Part shown: positions 20,497-29,649 of the stretch, in pieces | Numbering within the stretch: position 1 is the stretch's first letter | Layout of the letters: every line of letters begins with the position of its first letter | Origin: JAIBJN01 sp963775625 | GTDB taxonomy: Bacteria; Actinomycetota; Thermoleophilia; Gaiellales; Gaiellaceae | Length of the DNA stretch: 64,000 nt | Direction: 5' to 3' | Assembly: GCA_963775625.1 (NCBI GenBank) | Contig: CAVZJM010000002.1 | Coordinates: forward strand, 1 to 64,000 | Program-made: the position numbers and the translations under genes | Notes under the pieces: model-generated | The model's input: the letters and a program-made list of their open reading frames with translations, nothing else | What the model was told of the DNA's origin: nothing | Databases searched by the model: none

Positions 20497-20726
20497 GGCG
20501 CCTCGTGGTCAGCCTGGTTGTAGCGACCGCGCTGGCCGCCGGGTGCGGCGGTGCCGAGGAAGAGGCCCCGGTTCCGGCCGCTGGAAAGACCGGTCCGACG
20601 GAGGCCCAACTCGCCTTCCGCGAGCGGATCCTCGAGGAGATCAAGACGGGCGAGTACAAGTGTCACTGCACGTCGGCAATGCGTGCCCGCGAGCGGATCG
20701 AGAAGGGGCTCGTAGACGAGCCCTAG
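20493..20726 (+). CDS. Small putative lipoprotein with a CHC motif
   Basis: 77 residues. The signal segment ends in a lipobox ATALAAGC (Cys18), followed by an acidic/Pro linker and a short helix with C57-H58-C59 (YKCHC) and basic residues to the end. The family is not recognised. The ATGA overlap with the potC-like gene makes co-translation likely, so it may be an accessory to the transporter. A close CHC pair in an exported protein could bind metal or form a redox pair. It is the last gene of the operon and nearly touches the convergent hydrolase gene. Confidence 0.7.
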   Translation: MRRLVVSLVVATALAAGCGGAEEEAPVPAAGKTGPTEAQLAFRERILEEIKTGEYKCHCTSAMRARERIEKGLVDEP

Positions 20727-20729
20727 CCG

Positions 20730-21738
20730 CTAGCCAGGGTCGCGCACCAGCTCCATCGTGGAACAATGGATGCCGCCGCCGCCCTTCTGGATCTCGTCGT
20801 AGGGGATGCCCACGACCTCGATGCCGCGGCGCTCGAGCAGCTCGGCCGTGCGCTGATAAAGGTCGCACATGAGCACCCGTCCCGGGCGCAGAACGAGCGA
20901 GTTGATCGCCCATTCCTCCTCCCGGGGACAGGGGATCGGCTCGATGCCGAGCTCGCGCAGGCGCTCGAGGAACCAGTACGGCAGGCCGGGCACGTCGACG
21001 AGCGCCTTGTCGACGTCGACCATGCCGAGGTGGCCGTCGATGTGGATCGACCATCCGCCCATCGGCACCACGATGAGCTCGATGCCGAGCCTGCGCAGGA
21101 TCTCCTCGAGCTGGCGGGCGCCCTCGGAGTTGCAGCGGATCGACGTGCTGTAGGCGGCTACCTTGGGCGTCAGCTTGGCGAAGGAGCCACCCTCGACGAG
21201 CCCGGCGCCCGTGATCGTCGCGAGGATCGGCATGCCGACCGATGCGACTCGCCTGCGTGATCAGCCGCTCTTCGCCGCGACGCATCGCCGGTGCCATGCG
21301 CCCGATGATCGCCCCGCCGGGAACGGTCAGCAGCGGATCCCTGGTGTAGACGGAGCGCGAGAAGTGCGGCGGCGACTCGCCCTCGACAAATACCACTTCG
21401 ATCCCCTCGGCGCGTAGCGCGGAGACGAGACCGTCGTGCTGCGAGTGCACCTTCTCCATGCTGGGCGGCTCCCGCGACAGCCAGTACCACATGCCGTCGG
21501 GGTCGACGAGCGCCTGCGCGCGCTCGTCCCAGCAGTCGGCCCGGACTCGCTCCCATTCTCTGCCGGGGTTCCTTACGAGCGCGACTCGAAGCGGTCCCAC
21601 CTCGTCGAAAGAGCCCCACATGCGGCCCCAGACCCGCTGCTGCTCTTCCGGCGCGTCAAAAGGCGGCTCGGGGATCGATGGGGAGAGCGAGAGGTAGTAG
21701 AAGTCCGGAAACGGCTCCTCGCCCTGCACGCGAGTCAC
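20730..21738 (-). CDS. Guanidine-modifying enzyme family hydrolase (DDAH/arginine or agmatine deiminase-like), one frameshift
   Basis: About 335 residues after repair. The first half (MWGSFDEVGPLRVALV; FSRSVYTRDPLL; RRGEERLITQA) and the second half (GLVEGGSFAKL; WSIHIDGHLGMVD; GGGGIHCSTMELVR) are in different frames; deleting one base between 21240 and 21256 joins them. The second part holds the catalytic His (SIHIDGH) and the C-terminal nucleophile Cys (GIHCST). The superfamily includes dimethylarginine dimethylaminohydrolase, arginine deiminase, agmatine deiminase and amidinotransferases. It sits convergent to the Pot-type operon, consistent with arginine- or agmatine-linked amine metabolism. 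Which reaction it carries out is not clear. Confidence 0.8.
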
Positions 21739-21754
21739 GCGACGTGCGAAATGG

Positions 21755-22015
21755 CTACCGGCCCTCGAAGACCTTGCCGGCCTTGGCGATGCCGCGGGAG
21801 ATGATGAAGGCCGCCGAGATGACGGTCGTCGCCGTCAGGAACGCCGGCCAGTCGACCGAGTCGGCGGCGACGGTGACGATGAGCGCCACCACCCAGGCGA
21901 GCAGGAAGACGATCAGCTCGGCGGGCGGAGCCGGCACGGGAGGCATCGGGTAGTACTGGCGCTCGTAGCCGGTCGCCGGAGGCGGGGGCGGCGGGGGCGG
22001 CGGCGTGCTCGACAT
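21755..22015 (-). CDS. Small proline-rich membrane protein
   Basis: 86 residues. The N-terminus has a run of nine prolines and a Tyr/Pro-rich stretch; the second half has two hydrophobic helices (LIVFLLAWVVALIVTVAA and FLTATTVISAAFIISRGIA). The ATG is preceded by AAGGAGG at good spacing. It is 16 bp upstream of the guanidine-modifying hydrolase and probably co-transcribed. No function is assigned. Confidence 0.75.
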   Translation of the reverse strand: MSSTPPPPPPPPPATGYERQYYPMPPVPAPPAELIVFLLAWVVALIVTVAADSVDWPAFLTATTVISAAFIISRGIAKAGKVFEGR

Positions 22016-22102
22016 CAGCGTCCTCCTTCCTCGGACGGTCGCCGGGCATCGTAGATGCTCGCGGGCGCTCGGTGTGCGCGACCGCCAGGAGGGTCCATCC
22101 TG

Positions 22103-23191
22103 CTAGGGCAAGTCCTCCCAGAGCACGTCGCGGGCAACGGTTATGGGGATCCGGATGAACTCCGGGCTCTCCTCGTCCGCCCGGAACACGTAGATGGCGT
22201 CCTCGGTCGCCTCGGCGATCCACCGTTCATCCGGCGACCACGCGATCCCGTGGCCGTGGGCCATGGCCAGATGCACCGGCTCGCCCTCGCGGTCGACGAC
22301 GACGATGCCGCCGCCGCGCCCGCGGACGTAGGCGGCCACGAGGCGCCCCGTCGGGCTCGGGCGGATTCCGCCCAGGTCGGCATAGGCGAAGCTCGGCTCG
22401 CGGACGATCCGGCCTCGCTCGAAGAGCGCCAGGTACTCCTCCCGGTCGTCCGCCGAGCGGGCCTGGAGGATCGCCGCGAAGCGCGCGTCGGTGAGCCAGT
22501 GGAGCTCCTCGATCCTGAGCTCGGAGCCGCGCCAGCGGGCGCCTCGCAGCTGTCGGTCGAGCTCGGCGCGGGAAAGCACCGGCTTCGAGCAGCGAACGGG
22601 GATGGTCAAGCGCGTGTCGCCGGGGCAGCGGGCGAAGCGCCGCACCTCGCCGTGGCGGATGAAGGTGATCGTCCCGTCGGGCTTCCACGCGGGGTCGCAC
22701 CCGCGCGCCCGGGCCTGGAGCTCGGGTTTGGGGTTGTCGAAGATGTCCCTCAACAAGGTGAGCCACCCGCCCTTGCACTCCACGCGGAGCTCCCAGTCCG
22801 GCGAGCGTGACGACCCGACGGTCTCGACTTGGCCGCCGACGACGCCCACATACCGGCAGAGGCCGAAGTATCCGGGCGGGGGGCCGTCCGGCCTGAGATC
22901 CGGCAGCGTGATGACGTAGTTCCGACAATCCTCGTTGGCGTAGGTGAGCCTCCCCTCGGGAACGCCGGCGGCCTGGAGGTCGGCCCGTGCGTCGACGAGC
23001 ACGTCCTCGGGCTGCTCCGCAGGCGCGGTCGCGACCGGCGGCTCGGGGTTCAGCTCGGTCACTGCCGCTCCCTCGGGCTCGCCGCCGCCGCGCAGCGCGT
23101 CGATGCCTGCGGCCAGCCCGAGAGCTGCCACGGCCGCGACGAGCCCCCAGGTGAGGAATCGGCGCACGGCGATCACCGCAAGTCGTATCAC
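22103..23191 (-). CDS. Membrane-anchored protein with TolB/WD-like repeats
   Basis: 362 residues. One N-terminal hydrophobic helix (FLTWGLVAAVAALGLAAGI) suggests an anchor with the rest outside. The exported part contains six cysteines and repeat-like stretches (GIRPSPTGRLVAAYV; GIAWSPDERWIAEATEDAIYVF) typical of TolB-like beta-propellers. The GTG at 23191 is divergent from the VOC gene with 19 bp between them. No catalytic motif is seen and the function is unknown. Confidence 0.7.
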   Translation of the reverse strand: MIRLAVIAVRRFLTWGLVAAVAALGLAAGIDALRGGGEPEGAAVTELNPEPPVATAPAEQPEDVLVDARADLQAAGVPEGRLTYANEDCRNYVITLPDLRPDGPPPGYFGLCRYVGVVGGQVETVGSSRSPDWELRVECKGGWLTLLRDIFDNPKPELQARARGCDPAWKPDGTITFIRHGEVRRFARCPGDTRLTIPVRCSKPVLSRAELDRQLRGARWRGSELRIEELHWLTDARFAAILQARSADDREEYLALFERGRIVREPSFAYADLGGIRPSPTGRLVAAYVRGRGGGIVVVDREGEPVHLAMAHGHGIAWSPDERWIAEATEDAIYVFRADEESPEFIRIPITVARDVLWEDLP

Positions 23192-23210
23192 GACGGAGCC
23201 GCTGGTTACG

Positions 23211-23834
23211 ATGGCTCTACGGGTGCAGCTCTTCCACTACCACCTCGTGACGAGCAAGGTCCGGCTCCTTGAGGCCCGCTACATCGGCAAGCTCGGCTTC
23301 GGGCTCCTGGGCCGCTACGGCTGGCGCGGCGAGACCTCGGAGTGGTTCGAGGCCGGCACCTCGTGGGAGGAGCTGGACTCGATCGGCTTCAGGCTCCGCC
23401 TCGTCGAGCTGGCGAAGGGGGCGGTCAACGTCGTCCTCCAGCCCGGCCACTGGGAGCATCCCCGCGTCGACCACATCGGCGTCGCGCTGGACGAGGACGG
23501 CTTCACCGAGGCGCTCGAGCGCGCCGCAGACCTCGGCCTCAAGATCCAGGATCATCCGGGCAAGCGGACGTTCATCGCCACCGAGGCGGGCTATCGGCTC
23601 GAGCTGCATCCGCCGCGCGACTGGATCGACGAGCTCGTGGCGCAGACCGACGAGCTGCGGCTGGGCGAGCTCCACCTGCGCGCGCAGGACCCGGAGGAGA
23701 AGGCGGTCGCGCTCTCCGAGATCCTCGGGGTCGACCGGCTCGACTCCGACGTCCTCGTCGGTGACACGCTCGTCCGCTTCCTGGGTGGAGGCCCGGAGGG
23801 CCGGCCCGAGCTCGTCACCGAGGTCCTTCTGTGA
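23211..23834 (+). CDS. VOC (glyoxalase/bleomycin-resistance) superfamily protein
   Basis: 207 residues from ATG 23211. The pattern of strands (VDHIGVALDEDGFTEAL; RTFIATEAGYRLELHPP) is that of a VOC fold, but the usual metal-ligand residues are not obvious across both modules. A TACGAT box at 23207-23212 lies ten bases before an in-frame GTG at 23223, so the real start may be that GTG. Its stop overlaps the purM GTG (GTGA), which couples it to purine synthesis genes, though no purine role is known for the family. Confidence 0.75.
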   Translation: MALRVQLFHYHLVTSKVRLLEARYIGKLGFGLLGRYGWRGETSEWFEAGTSWEELDSIGFRLRLVELAKGAVNVVLQPGHWEHPRVDHIGVALDEDGFTEALERAADLGLKIQDHPGKRTFIATEAGYRLELHPPRDWIDELVAQTDELRLGELHLRAQDPEEKAVALSEILGVDRLDSDVLVGDTLVRFLGGGPEGRPELVTEVLL

Positions 23835-24784
23835 CGTCGTATGGCGAGGCCGGAGTCTCGCTGGCGAAAGCGGAGGAGGTGGCCGAGCGCCTGCGGGCGG
23901 CCGTCGAGTCGACCAGGACTGAGCGCGTCGAGGGCTCGCTCGGCGCCTTCGCCGGGCTCTTCGCGCTGGACGACGATCGCCTCCTGGCGGCGACCACGGA
24001 CGGTATCGGCACGAAGATCGTCCTCGCGCGCCGCGCCGGGCGCCTCTTCGACGCCGGCGCCGACCTCGCCGCCCACTGCGCCAACGACCTGCTCACGGTC
24101 GGCGCCGAGCCGCTCTTCTTCCTGGACTACGTCGCCGCAGGAACGCTCGACCTCGAGGAGGTGGCTCAGCTGGTCGCGGGGGCGGCGGCGGTCTGCCGCG
24201 ACGCAGGCTGCGCCATCCTCGGCGGCGAGACGGCCGAGCTCCCGGGCATCTATCGCGAGGACGAGCTCGACTTCGCAGGGACGATGGTCGGGCTCGTGCG
24301 CCGCGCCGACCTGGTGGACGGCTCGCGCTGCGGGCCCGGAGATGCGGTCCTCGGCCTTCCCTCGAACGGGCTGCACGCGAACGGCTTCACGCTCGTCCGC
24401 CGCATCCTCGGCGACGACGACTTCGATGCCGACCTTCTCCTCCCCCCGACGCGCCTCTACCTGGAGGACGTTCGCCGGCTCCGCGCGACCTGCGACGTGC
24501 GCGCGCTCGCGCACGTGACCGGCGGCGGCCTCGCCGGGAACCTGCCTCGGGTGCTCCCGGCCGGCCTCGGCGCCCGTCTCGATCCAGGAAGCTGGGAGCG
24601 GCCGCCCGTCTATGGCTGGCTCGACGAGCGCGGCGTGCCGGAGGACGAGCAGCGGCGGGTCTTCAACCTCGGCGTCGGCTTCTGCGCCGTCGTGTCGGCG
24701 GAGGACGCGGAGCAGGCCGGCCTGCCGGTGATCGGGCGCCTGGAGGAGGGAGTCGACGGAGTGGCCTGGACGGACGCGCGGTGA
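23831..24784 (+). CDS. purM: Phosphoribosylformylglycinamidine cyclo-ligase PurM
   Basis: Converts FGAM to AIR with ATP. 317 residues, slightly shorter than the usual 340. Shows ATTDGIGTKIVLA, DLAAHCANDLLTVGAEPLFFLDY, GGETAELPG and HVTGGGLAGNLPR, all typical of PurM. GTG start overlapping the previous stop; its own stop overlaps the purN GTG. With purN and purH it forms a purine operon separate from purL-purF. Confidence 0.95.
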   Translation: MTSYGEAGVSLAKAEEVAERLRAAVESTRTERVEGSLGAFAGLFALDDDRLLAATTDGIGTKIVLARRAGRLFDAGADLAAHCANDLLTVGAEPLFFLDYVAAGTLDLEEVAQLVAGAAAVCRDAGCAILGGETAELPGIYREDELDFAGTMVGLVRRADLVDGSRCGPGDAVLGLPSNGLHANGFTLVRRILGDDDFDADLLLPPTRLYLEDVRRLRATCDVRALAHVTGGGLAGNLPRVLPAGLGARLDPGSWERPPVYGWLDERGVPEDEQRRVFNLGVGFCAVVSAEDAEQAGLPVIGRLEEGVDGVAWTDAR

Positions 24785-25329
24785 TCGGCGCGCTCGTCTC
24801 GGGGCGCGGCTCGAACCTGCAGGCGTTGATCGACCAGGGCCTCCCGCTCGCCGCCGTCGCCTCGAACGTCGCCGGCGCGGGGGCGCTCGCCCGCGCGGAG
24901 GCCGCGGCGGTCCCCACTGCTGTCTTCCCACTAGAGAGCTATCGCGGCCGGGAGGAGCGCGACGCGGCCATGGCCGGTTGGCTCGCCGAACGGGGCGTCG
25001 AGCTGGTCGTCTGCGCCGGCTACATGCAGCTGCTCACGCCGGCCTTCCTGGAGCGGCACACGGCGATCAACGTCCATCCCTCCCTCCTCCCCGACTTCCC
25101 CGGGACGACGCCGATCGAGGACGCCCTCGCGGCCGGTGTCGCCGAGACGGGCGTCACCGTCCACTTCGTCGACGAGGGCGTCGATACCGGCCCGGTGATC
25201 TTCCAGGAGCCGGTGCCGATCCGCCCCGGGGACACCGCGGAGACCCTGCGCGAGCGGATCCACGAGGTCGAGCACCGCCTGCTTCCCGAGGCGGCTCGCC
25301 TCTATCTGGCCGGCGCTTTACGCTCCTGA
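24781..25329 (+). CDS. purN: Phosphoribosylglycinamide formyltransferase PurN
   Basis: Transfers a formyl group from 10-formyl-THF to GAR. 182 residues. N-terminal VSGRGSNLQALID, then VCAGYMQLLTP, the catalytic Asn-His in AINVHPSLLPDFPG and the catalytic Asp in VHFVDEGVDTGPVI. GTG start overlaps the purM TGA. Confidence 0.95.
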   Translation: MIGALVSGRGSNLQALIDQGLPLAAVASNVAGAGALARAEAAAVPTAVFPLESYRGREERDAAMAGWLAERGVELVVCAGYMQLLTPAFLERHTAINVHPSLLPDFPGTTPIEDALAAGVAETGVTVHFVDEGVDTGPVIFQEPVPIRPGDTAETLRERIHEVEHRLLPEAARLYLAGALRS

Positions 25330-25336
25330 GTCACGG

Positions 25337-26878
25337 ATGCAGGTGGAGCGCGCCCTCATGTCGGTCTTCGACAAGACCGGGCTGGATGTCTTCGCCCGCG
25401 GGCTCTCCGACCTCGGCGTCGAGATCGTCGCCAGCGGGGGAACCGCCGCCTACATCGCGGAGCTCGGCGTCGACGTCGTCCTCGTCGAGGAGCTGACCGA
25501 CGTCCCCGAGCTGCTCGGCGGCCGCGTGAAGACGCTGCACCCCAGGATCCATGCCGGGATCCTCGCCCGCAGGCGGCTCGAGGCCGATCTCGACGAGCTG
25601 CGGGAGCACGAGATCCGGACGTTCGACCTGGTGTGCGTCAACCTCTACCCCTTCCAGAGCGTGACCGCGCGGAGGAACGTGCGGGAGGAGGACGCCGTCG
25701 AGATGATCGACATCGGCGGCCCGACGCTCCTGCGTGCGGCCGCAAAGAACTTCGTCGACGTCGTGCCCGTCTGCGAGGCGTCCCGCTACGAGGAGATCCT
25801 CGCCGAGCTCCGAGCCGAGGGCGTCCAGCTCGACACACGCCGGAAGCTCGCCGCCGAAGCCTTCGCCCACACGGCCGCCTACGAGAGCTCGATCGCGGCC
25901 TGGTTCGCCGACGTCGAGACGTTTCCGCCGAGGCTCCTCCTCTCGCTCGAGCGGGAGCAGGAGCTCGTCTACGGCGAGAACCCGCACCAACGGGCGGCCT
26001 ACTACGCCGAGGCGGGGGCGCGCCGGCACCTCCTCTCCCGGGTCGACCGCCTCGGCGGGAAGGAGCTCTCGTTCAACAACCTCAACGACCTCGACGCCGC
26101 GCGGGCGATGCTGCGGGAGTTCGCGCTCCCCACCTGCGTCATCGTCAAGCACGCGAACCCCTGCGGGGTCGCGGTTGCCGCAACGATCGAGGAGGCGTAC
26201 GGGAAGGCGCTCGCATCCGACCCCGTCTCGGCCTTCGGCGGCATCGTCGCGCTGAACCGGAAGGTCCAGCCGGAGCTCGCCGCCCGGCTCGGCGAGCAGT
26301 TCGTCGAGGTGCTGATCGCGCCGGAGTACGACGACGACGCTCTCGCAGCGCTTCGCGGCAAGGAGGCCCTGCGCATCCTGCGTGACGGCGAGCGCCGGGG
26401 CGCGAGCCCCGGCGACCGCGACTACCGCCGCGTGCTGGGCGGGTTCCTCGTCCAGGACACGGACGCCGAGGTGGACGACCGCGAAGGCATGCAGGTCGTC
26501 ACCACGGGGCATCCGGACGAGCCGGGCTGGGGCGACCTCCTCTTTGCCTGGCGCGTCGCGAAGCACGTCGCCTCGAATGCCGTCGTGATCGCCAGGGACC
26601 TGCGGGTCATCGGCATCGGCGGCGGCCAGACGAGCCGCGTGGACGCCGTCCGCCTCGCGCTCGAGAAGGCGGCCGAGCACGGGCACGACCTGGCCGGCGC
26701 CGTGCTCGCGTCGGATGCCTTCTTCCCGTTCGCGGACGGGCCGGAGCTCGCTCTGGACGCCGGCATCGGAGCGATCGTCCAGCCCGCCGGCTCGAAGCGG
26801 GACGCCGAAGTGGTCGCAGCGGTCGAAGCGGCCGGCGCCGTGATGGTCTTCGCCTCGCGGCGTCATTTCCGGCACTAG
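25337..26878 (+). CDS. purH: Bifunctional AICAR transformylase/IMP cyclohydrolase PurH
   Basis: Last two steps to IMP. 513 residues. The N-terminal cyclohydrolase (SVFDKTGLDVFARGL; SGGTAAYI; GGRVKTLHPRIHAGIL) is joined to the C-terminal transformylase, which contains the catalytic Lys-His of IVKHANPCGVAV and the conserved DAFFPFADGPE. The ATG at 25337 lies seven bases after purN. Terminates at TAG 26876-26878, just before the leaderless promoter of the CBS gene. Confidence 0.96.
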   Translation: MQVERALMSVFDKTGLDVFARGLSDLGVEIVASGGTAAYIAELGVDVVLVEELTDVPELLGGRVKTLHPRIHAGILARRRLEADLDELREHEIRTFDLVCVNLYPFQSVTARRNVREEDAVEMIDIGGPTLLRAAAKNFVDVVPVCEASRYEEILAELRAEGVQLDTRRKLAAEAFAHTAAYESSIAAWFADVETFPPRLLLSLEREQELVYGENPHQRAAYYAEAGARRHLLSRVDRLGGKELSFNNLNDLDAARAMLREFALPTCVIVKHANPCGVAVAATIEEAYGKALASDPVSAFGGIVALNRKVQPELAARLGEQFVEVLIAPEYDDDALAALRGKEALRILRDGERRGASPGDRDYRRVLGGFLVQDTDAEVDDREGMQVVTTGHPDEPGWGDLLFAWRVAKHVASNAVVIARDLRVIGIGGGQTSRVDAVRLALEKAAEHGHDLAGAVLASDAFFPFADGPELALDAGIGAIVQPAGSKRDAEVVAAVEAAGAVMVFASRRHFRH

Positions 26879-26889
26879 CCGGCACCGAA

Positions 26890-26895
26890 TACGCT
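26890..26895 (+). promoter_or_regulatory. -10 element of a leaderless promoter for the CBS gene
   Basis: TACGCT ends six bases before GTG 26902. Confidence 0.45.
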
Positions 26896-26901
26896 ACTGC
26901 G

Positions 26902-28296
26902 GTGGCGCGGGAGTATCCGACTGTCCTCGACCTCGTCGGCGGGACGCCCCTCGTGCGGCTGCAGCGCGTCGGGAGGGAGCTGGGGCCGACGCTCCTGGCC
27001 AAGCTCGAGTACATGAGCCCGGGCGGGAGCGTGAAGGACCGGATCGGGCTGCGGATGATCGAGGATGCCGAGCGCGAGGGAAAGCTCAGGCCCGGGGGGA
27101 CGATCGTGGAGCCGACGAGCGGGAACACGGGCGTGGGCCTCGCCATCGCCGCGGCGATCAAGGGCTACCGGTGCGTGTTCGTCATGCCGGACAAGATCGC
27201 CGAGGAGAAGCGCGCGCTCCTCCGCGGCTACGGCGCCGAGGTCGTCATCTGCCCAACCGTTGTCCCGCCGTCCTCGCCGGAGAGCTACTACTCGGTCTCG
27301 GACCGCCTCGCCGAGGAGATCCCCGGCGCCTTCAAGCCCGACCAGTACTCGAACCTGGCGAACCCGCAGGCGCACTACGAGACGACCGGGCCCGAGATCT
27401 GGGAGCAGACGGGCGGCGAGGTGGACGCCATCGTCTTCTCCGTCGGGACCGGAGGCACGATCTCCGGCACCGCGCGCTACCTCCGGGAGCAGAACCCGGA
27501 CCTGCTGGTCGTCGGCGCCGACCCGCAGGGCTCGATCTTCTCGCAGCCGGACAACGTCCATCCCTATCTCGTCGAGGGGATCGGGGAGGACTTCTGGCCG
27601 ACCACTTTCGACCCGTCGCTCGTCGACGAGTACGTAACCGTCTCCGACAGCGACTCGTTCCGAACCGCGCGGCGGCTGGCCCGGGAGGAGGGGCTGCTGG
27701 TCGGCGGCTCGGGCGGGACGGCGGTGTGGGCGATGCTCGAGATCGCCCGGCGGCTGGGGTCGGAGGCGACTCTCGTCACGCTGATCCCGGACTCGGGCCG
27801 CGGCTACCTCTCCAAGCTCTACGACGACAACTGGCTCATGGAGCACGGCTTGCTCGAGCGCGAGGCGCCGGCGCCGACGATCGAGGAGGTGCTCGCCTTC
27901 AAGCGCCAGGAGGAGCCCGAGATGCCGGAGCTCGTCACCGTCGAGTCGCACCAGAAGGTCGGCGAGGCGATCGACCTCATGCAGCGCTACTCGATCTCGC
28001 AGATCCCGGTGGTGCGTCACGACGGCGCCGAGTCGCTCGCCGACGTCGTCGGCTCCATTCGCGAGCGCGGCCTCTTCGAGCGCGTCTTCCGCAGCCCCGA
28101 CGCTCTCGACGAAGAGGTGGCGGTGGCGATGGAGCCGCCCCTCACCGCTGTGGAGATCGACGAGCCCGTGGACACGGTCTTCGCCGATCTCTCGGCCGGC
28201 AACCCGGCGGTCGTGGTCGCGCGCGCGGGCAAGCCGGTGGGGGTCTTGAGCCGCGCCGATCTCCTCGAGTACCTCGCCCACGGCCGCGCGGGCTAG
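26902..28296 (+). CDS. Cystathionine beta-synthase
   Basis: 464 residues. PLP-dependent fold II: Schiff-base lysine K45 in GGSVKDRIG, substrate loop EPTSGNTGVGLA, phosphate loop SVGTGGTISG. The C-terminal 120 residues are a pair of CBS modules (MQRYSISQIPVVRHDG; VVVARAGKPVGVLSRADLL), the regulatory domain that separates CBS from cysteine synthase. Condenses homocysteine with serine (or acts on O-acetylserine). With the next gene it could run transsulfuration in the reverse direction, homocysteine to cysteine. Confidence 0.93.
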   Translation: MAREYPTVLDLVGGTPLVRLQRVGRELGPTLLAKLEYMSPGGSVKDRIGLRMIEDAEREGKLRPGGTIVEPTSGNTGVGLAIAAAIKGYRCVFVMPDKIAEEKRALLRGYGAEVVICPTVVPPSSPESYYSVSDRLAEEIPGAFKPDQYSNLANPQAHYETTGPEIWEQTGGEVDAIVFSVGTGGTISGTARYLREQNPDLLVVGADPQGSIFSQPDNVHPYLVEGIGEDFWPTTFDPSLVDEYVTVSDSDSFRTARRLAREEGLLVGGSGGTAVWAMLEIARRLGSEATLVTLIPDSGRGYLSKLYDDNWLMEHGLLEREAPAPTIEEVLAFKRQEEPEMPELVTVESHQKVGEAIDLMQRYSISQIPVVRHDGAESLADVVGSIRERGLFERVFRSPDALDEEVAVAMEPPLTAVEIDEPVDTVFADLSAGNPAVVVARAGKPVGVLSRADLLEYLAHGRAG

Positions 28297-28322
28297 CGTT
28301 CACACGCGTGTCCCCTCCGGCC

Positions 28323-28352
28323 ACGACCGGGGCCTGTCCCGGGACGTGCCTC
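28323..28352. repeat. Palindromic repeat, diverged copy
   Basis: A 30-base stretch matching about 25 positions of the near-perfect palindrome at 41773-41802, including CCGGGG, CCTG and GGACGTG blocks, and preceded by the same CGGCCACG context. It lies in the gap between the CBS and cystathionine synthase genes. Confidence 0.45.
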
Positions 28353-28472
28353 CCGAGGACGTGGCGGCTCCGGCCAGGCTCCGCCGACGAGACCAGATGG
28401 GGAGACGGTCGAAGCCGAAAGCGACCCGTCACGGGCCTGACCCCGGGCGCGTCCGCCGCCGACGGTGCTGCA

Positions 28473-28478
28473 TACACT
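28473..28478 (+). promoter_or_regulatory. -10 element of a leaderless promoter for the cystathionine synthase/lyase gene
   Basis: TACACT ends seven bases before GTG 28486. It favours that start over the GTG at 28465, which would place the -10 inside the coding region. Confidence 0.5.
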
Positions 28479-28485
28479 GAAGGCT

Positions 28486-29649
28486 GTGGATTTCGAGACG
28501 CGGGCCATCCACGACGGGCAGGAGCCGGATCCGGCGACCGGGGCCGTGATCCCGCCGATCTACCAGACGACGACGTTCGTCCAGGAGGCGGTCGGCGTCA
28601 ACAAGGGCTACGACTACTCCCGCTCCGGGAACCCGACGCGGACGGCGCTCGAGACCTGCCTCGCCTCGCTCGAGGGCGCCGACCACGGACTGGCGTACGC
28701 CTCCGGGCTCGGGGCGACGACGACGATCATGCACCTCGTCAGTCCTGGCGACCGGGTGGTCTGCGTGAACGACGTCTACGGCGGCGTCTACCGGATGTTC
28801 TCGCAGATCTACGAGCCCAAGGGCTACGACTTCACGTTCGTCTCCGCGGCCGAGATCGACGCGGGGCTGGAATCGCATCTGGACGACCGAACCCGCATCG
28901 TCTGGCTCGAGACGCCGACGAACCCGCTCCTGAACGTGATCGACATCCGCAAGGCGGCCGAGGCCGCCCACGCCGCCGGCGCCCTCGTGGTCGTCGACAA
29001 CACGTTCGCCACCCCGTACCTCCAGCGCCCGCTCGAGCTCGGCGCCGACGTCGTCGTCCACTCGACGACGAAGTACCTCGGCGGCCACTCGGACGTGATC
29101 GGGGGCTTCGTCGCCATGGACGACCCGACCATCGCGGAGCGGCTGAAGTTCCTGCAGAAGTCGCTCGGGGCCGTGCCCGGGCCCTTCGACTGCTGGCTCG
29201 TGCTCCGCGGCCTGAGGACGCTGGCAATCCGGATGGAGCGACACTGCGAGAACGCGCGCGCGGTCGCCGCCCTCCTGGCCGAGCACCCGGCCGTCGAGCG
29301 CGTCCTCTACCCCGGCCTCCCCGACCACCCGGGGCACGAGGTCGCCGCTCGGCAGATGCGGGACTTCGGCGGAATGATCTCCTTCCTCGCGGCCTCCGAG
29401 GCTGAGGCAGAGGCGCTCGTCACGCGCACGAAGGTCTGGACGCTCGCGGAGAGCCTCGGCGGGGTCGAGAGCCTCATCGAGGTCCCCGCCCGCATGACGC
29501 ACGCTTCGACGAGCGAGGCGTCATTTGCCACGCCGCCGAACCTCATCCGTCTGTCGGTCGGCCTCGAGTCCGCGGCAGACCTCGTCGCCGATCTCGAACG
29601 GGCGCTCGCCGGGTCTCAGGCCGGCGACCGCGAGAGAACCGCGTCGTAA
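28486..29649 (+). CDS. Cystathionine gamma-synthase/gamma-lyase family enzyme
   Basis: 387 residues, PLP fold I Cys/Met metabolism family. Shows YSRSGNPTRTALE, the cofactor segment YASGLGATTT, VDNTFATPYLQRP and the Schiff-base lysine K196 in HSTTKYLGGHSD. Near the end, SLGGVESLIEVPARMTHAS is typical of gamma-synthase/lyase enzymes. After the beta-synthase gene it most likely acts as cystathionine gamma-lyase, completing homocysteine-to-cysteine transsulfuration, but a gamma-synthase activity is equally compatible. GTG 28486 is chosen from promoter position. The 3' end overlaps the convergent glycosyltransferase by 34 bp. Confidence 0.9.
   Translation: MDFETRAIHDGQEPDPATGAVIPPIYQTTTFVQEAVGVNKGYDYSRSGNPTRTALETCLASLEGADHGLAYASGLGATTTIMHLVSPGDRVVCVNDVYGGVYRMFSQIYEPKGYDFTFVSAAEIDAGLESHLDDRTRIVWLETPTNPLLNVIDIRKAAEAAHAAGALVVVDNTFATPYLQRPLELGADVVVHSTTKYLGGHSDVIGGFVAMDDPTIAERLKFLQKSLGAVPGPFDCWLVLRGLRTLAIRMERHCENARAVAALLAEHPAVERVLYPGLPDHPGHEVAARQMRDFGGMISFLAASEAEAEALVTRTKVWTLAESLGGVESLIEVPARMTHASTSEASFATPPNLIRLSVGLESAADLVADLERALAGSQAGDRERTAS

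Noticed and set aside
25331..26875. 514-codon open frame antisense to purH
   Set aside because: Arg/Asp/Val-rich reverse-strand shadow typical of GC-rich genes; purH is certain.
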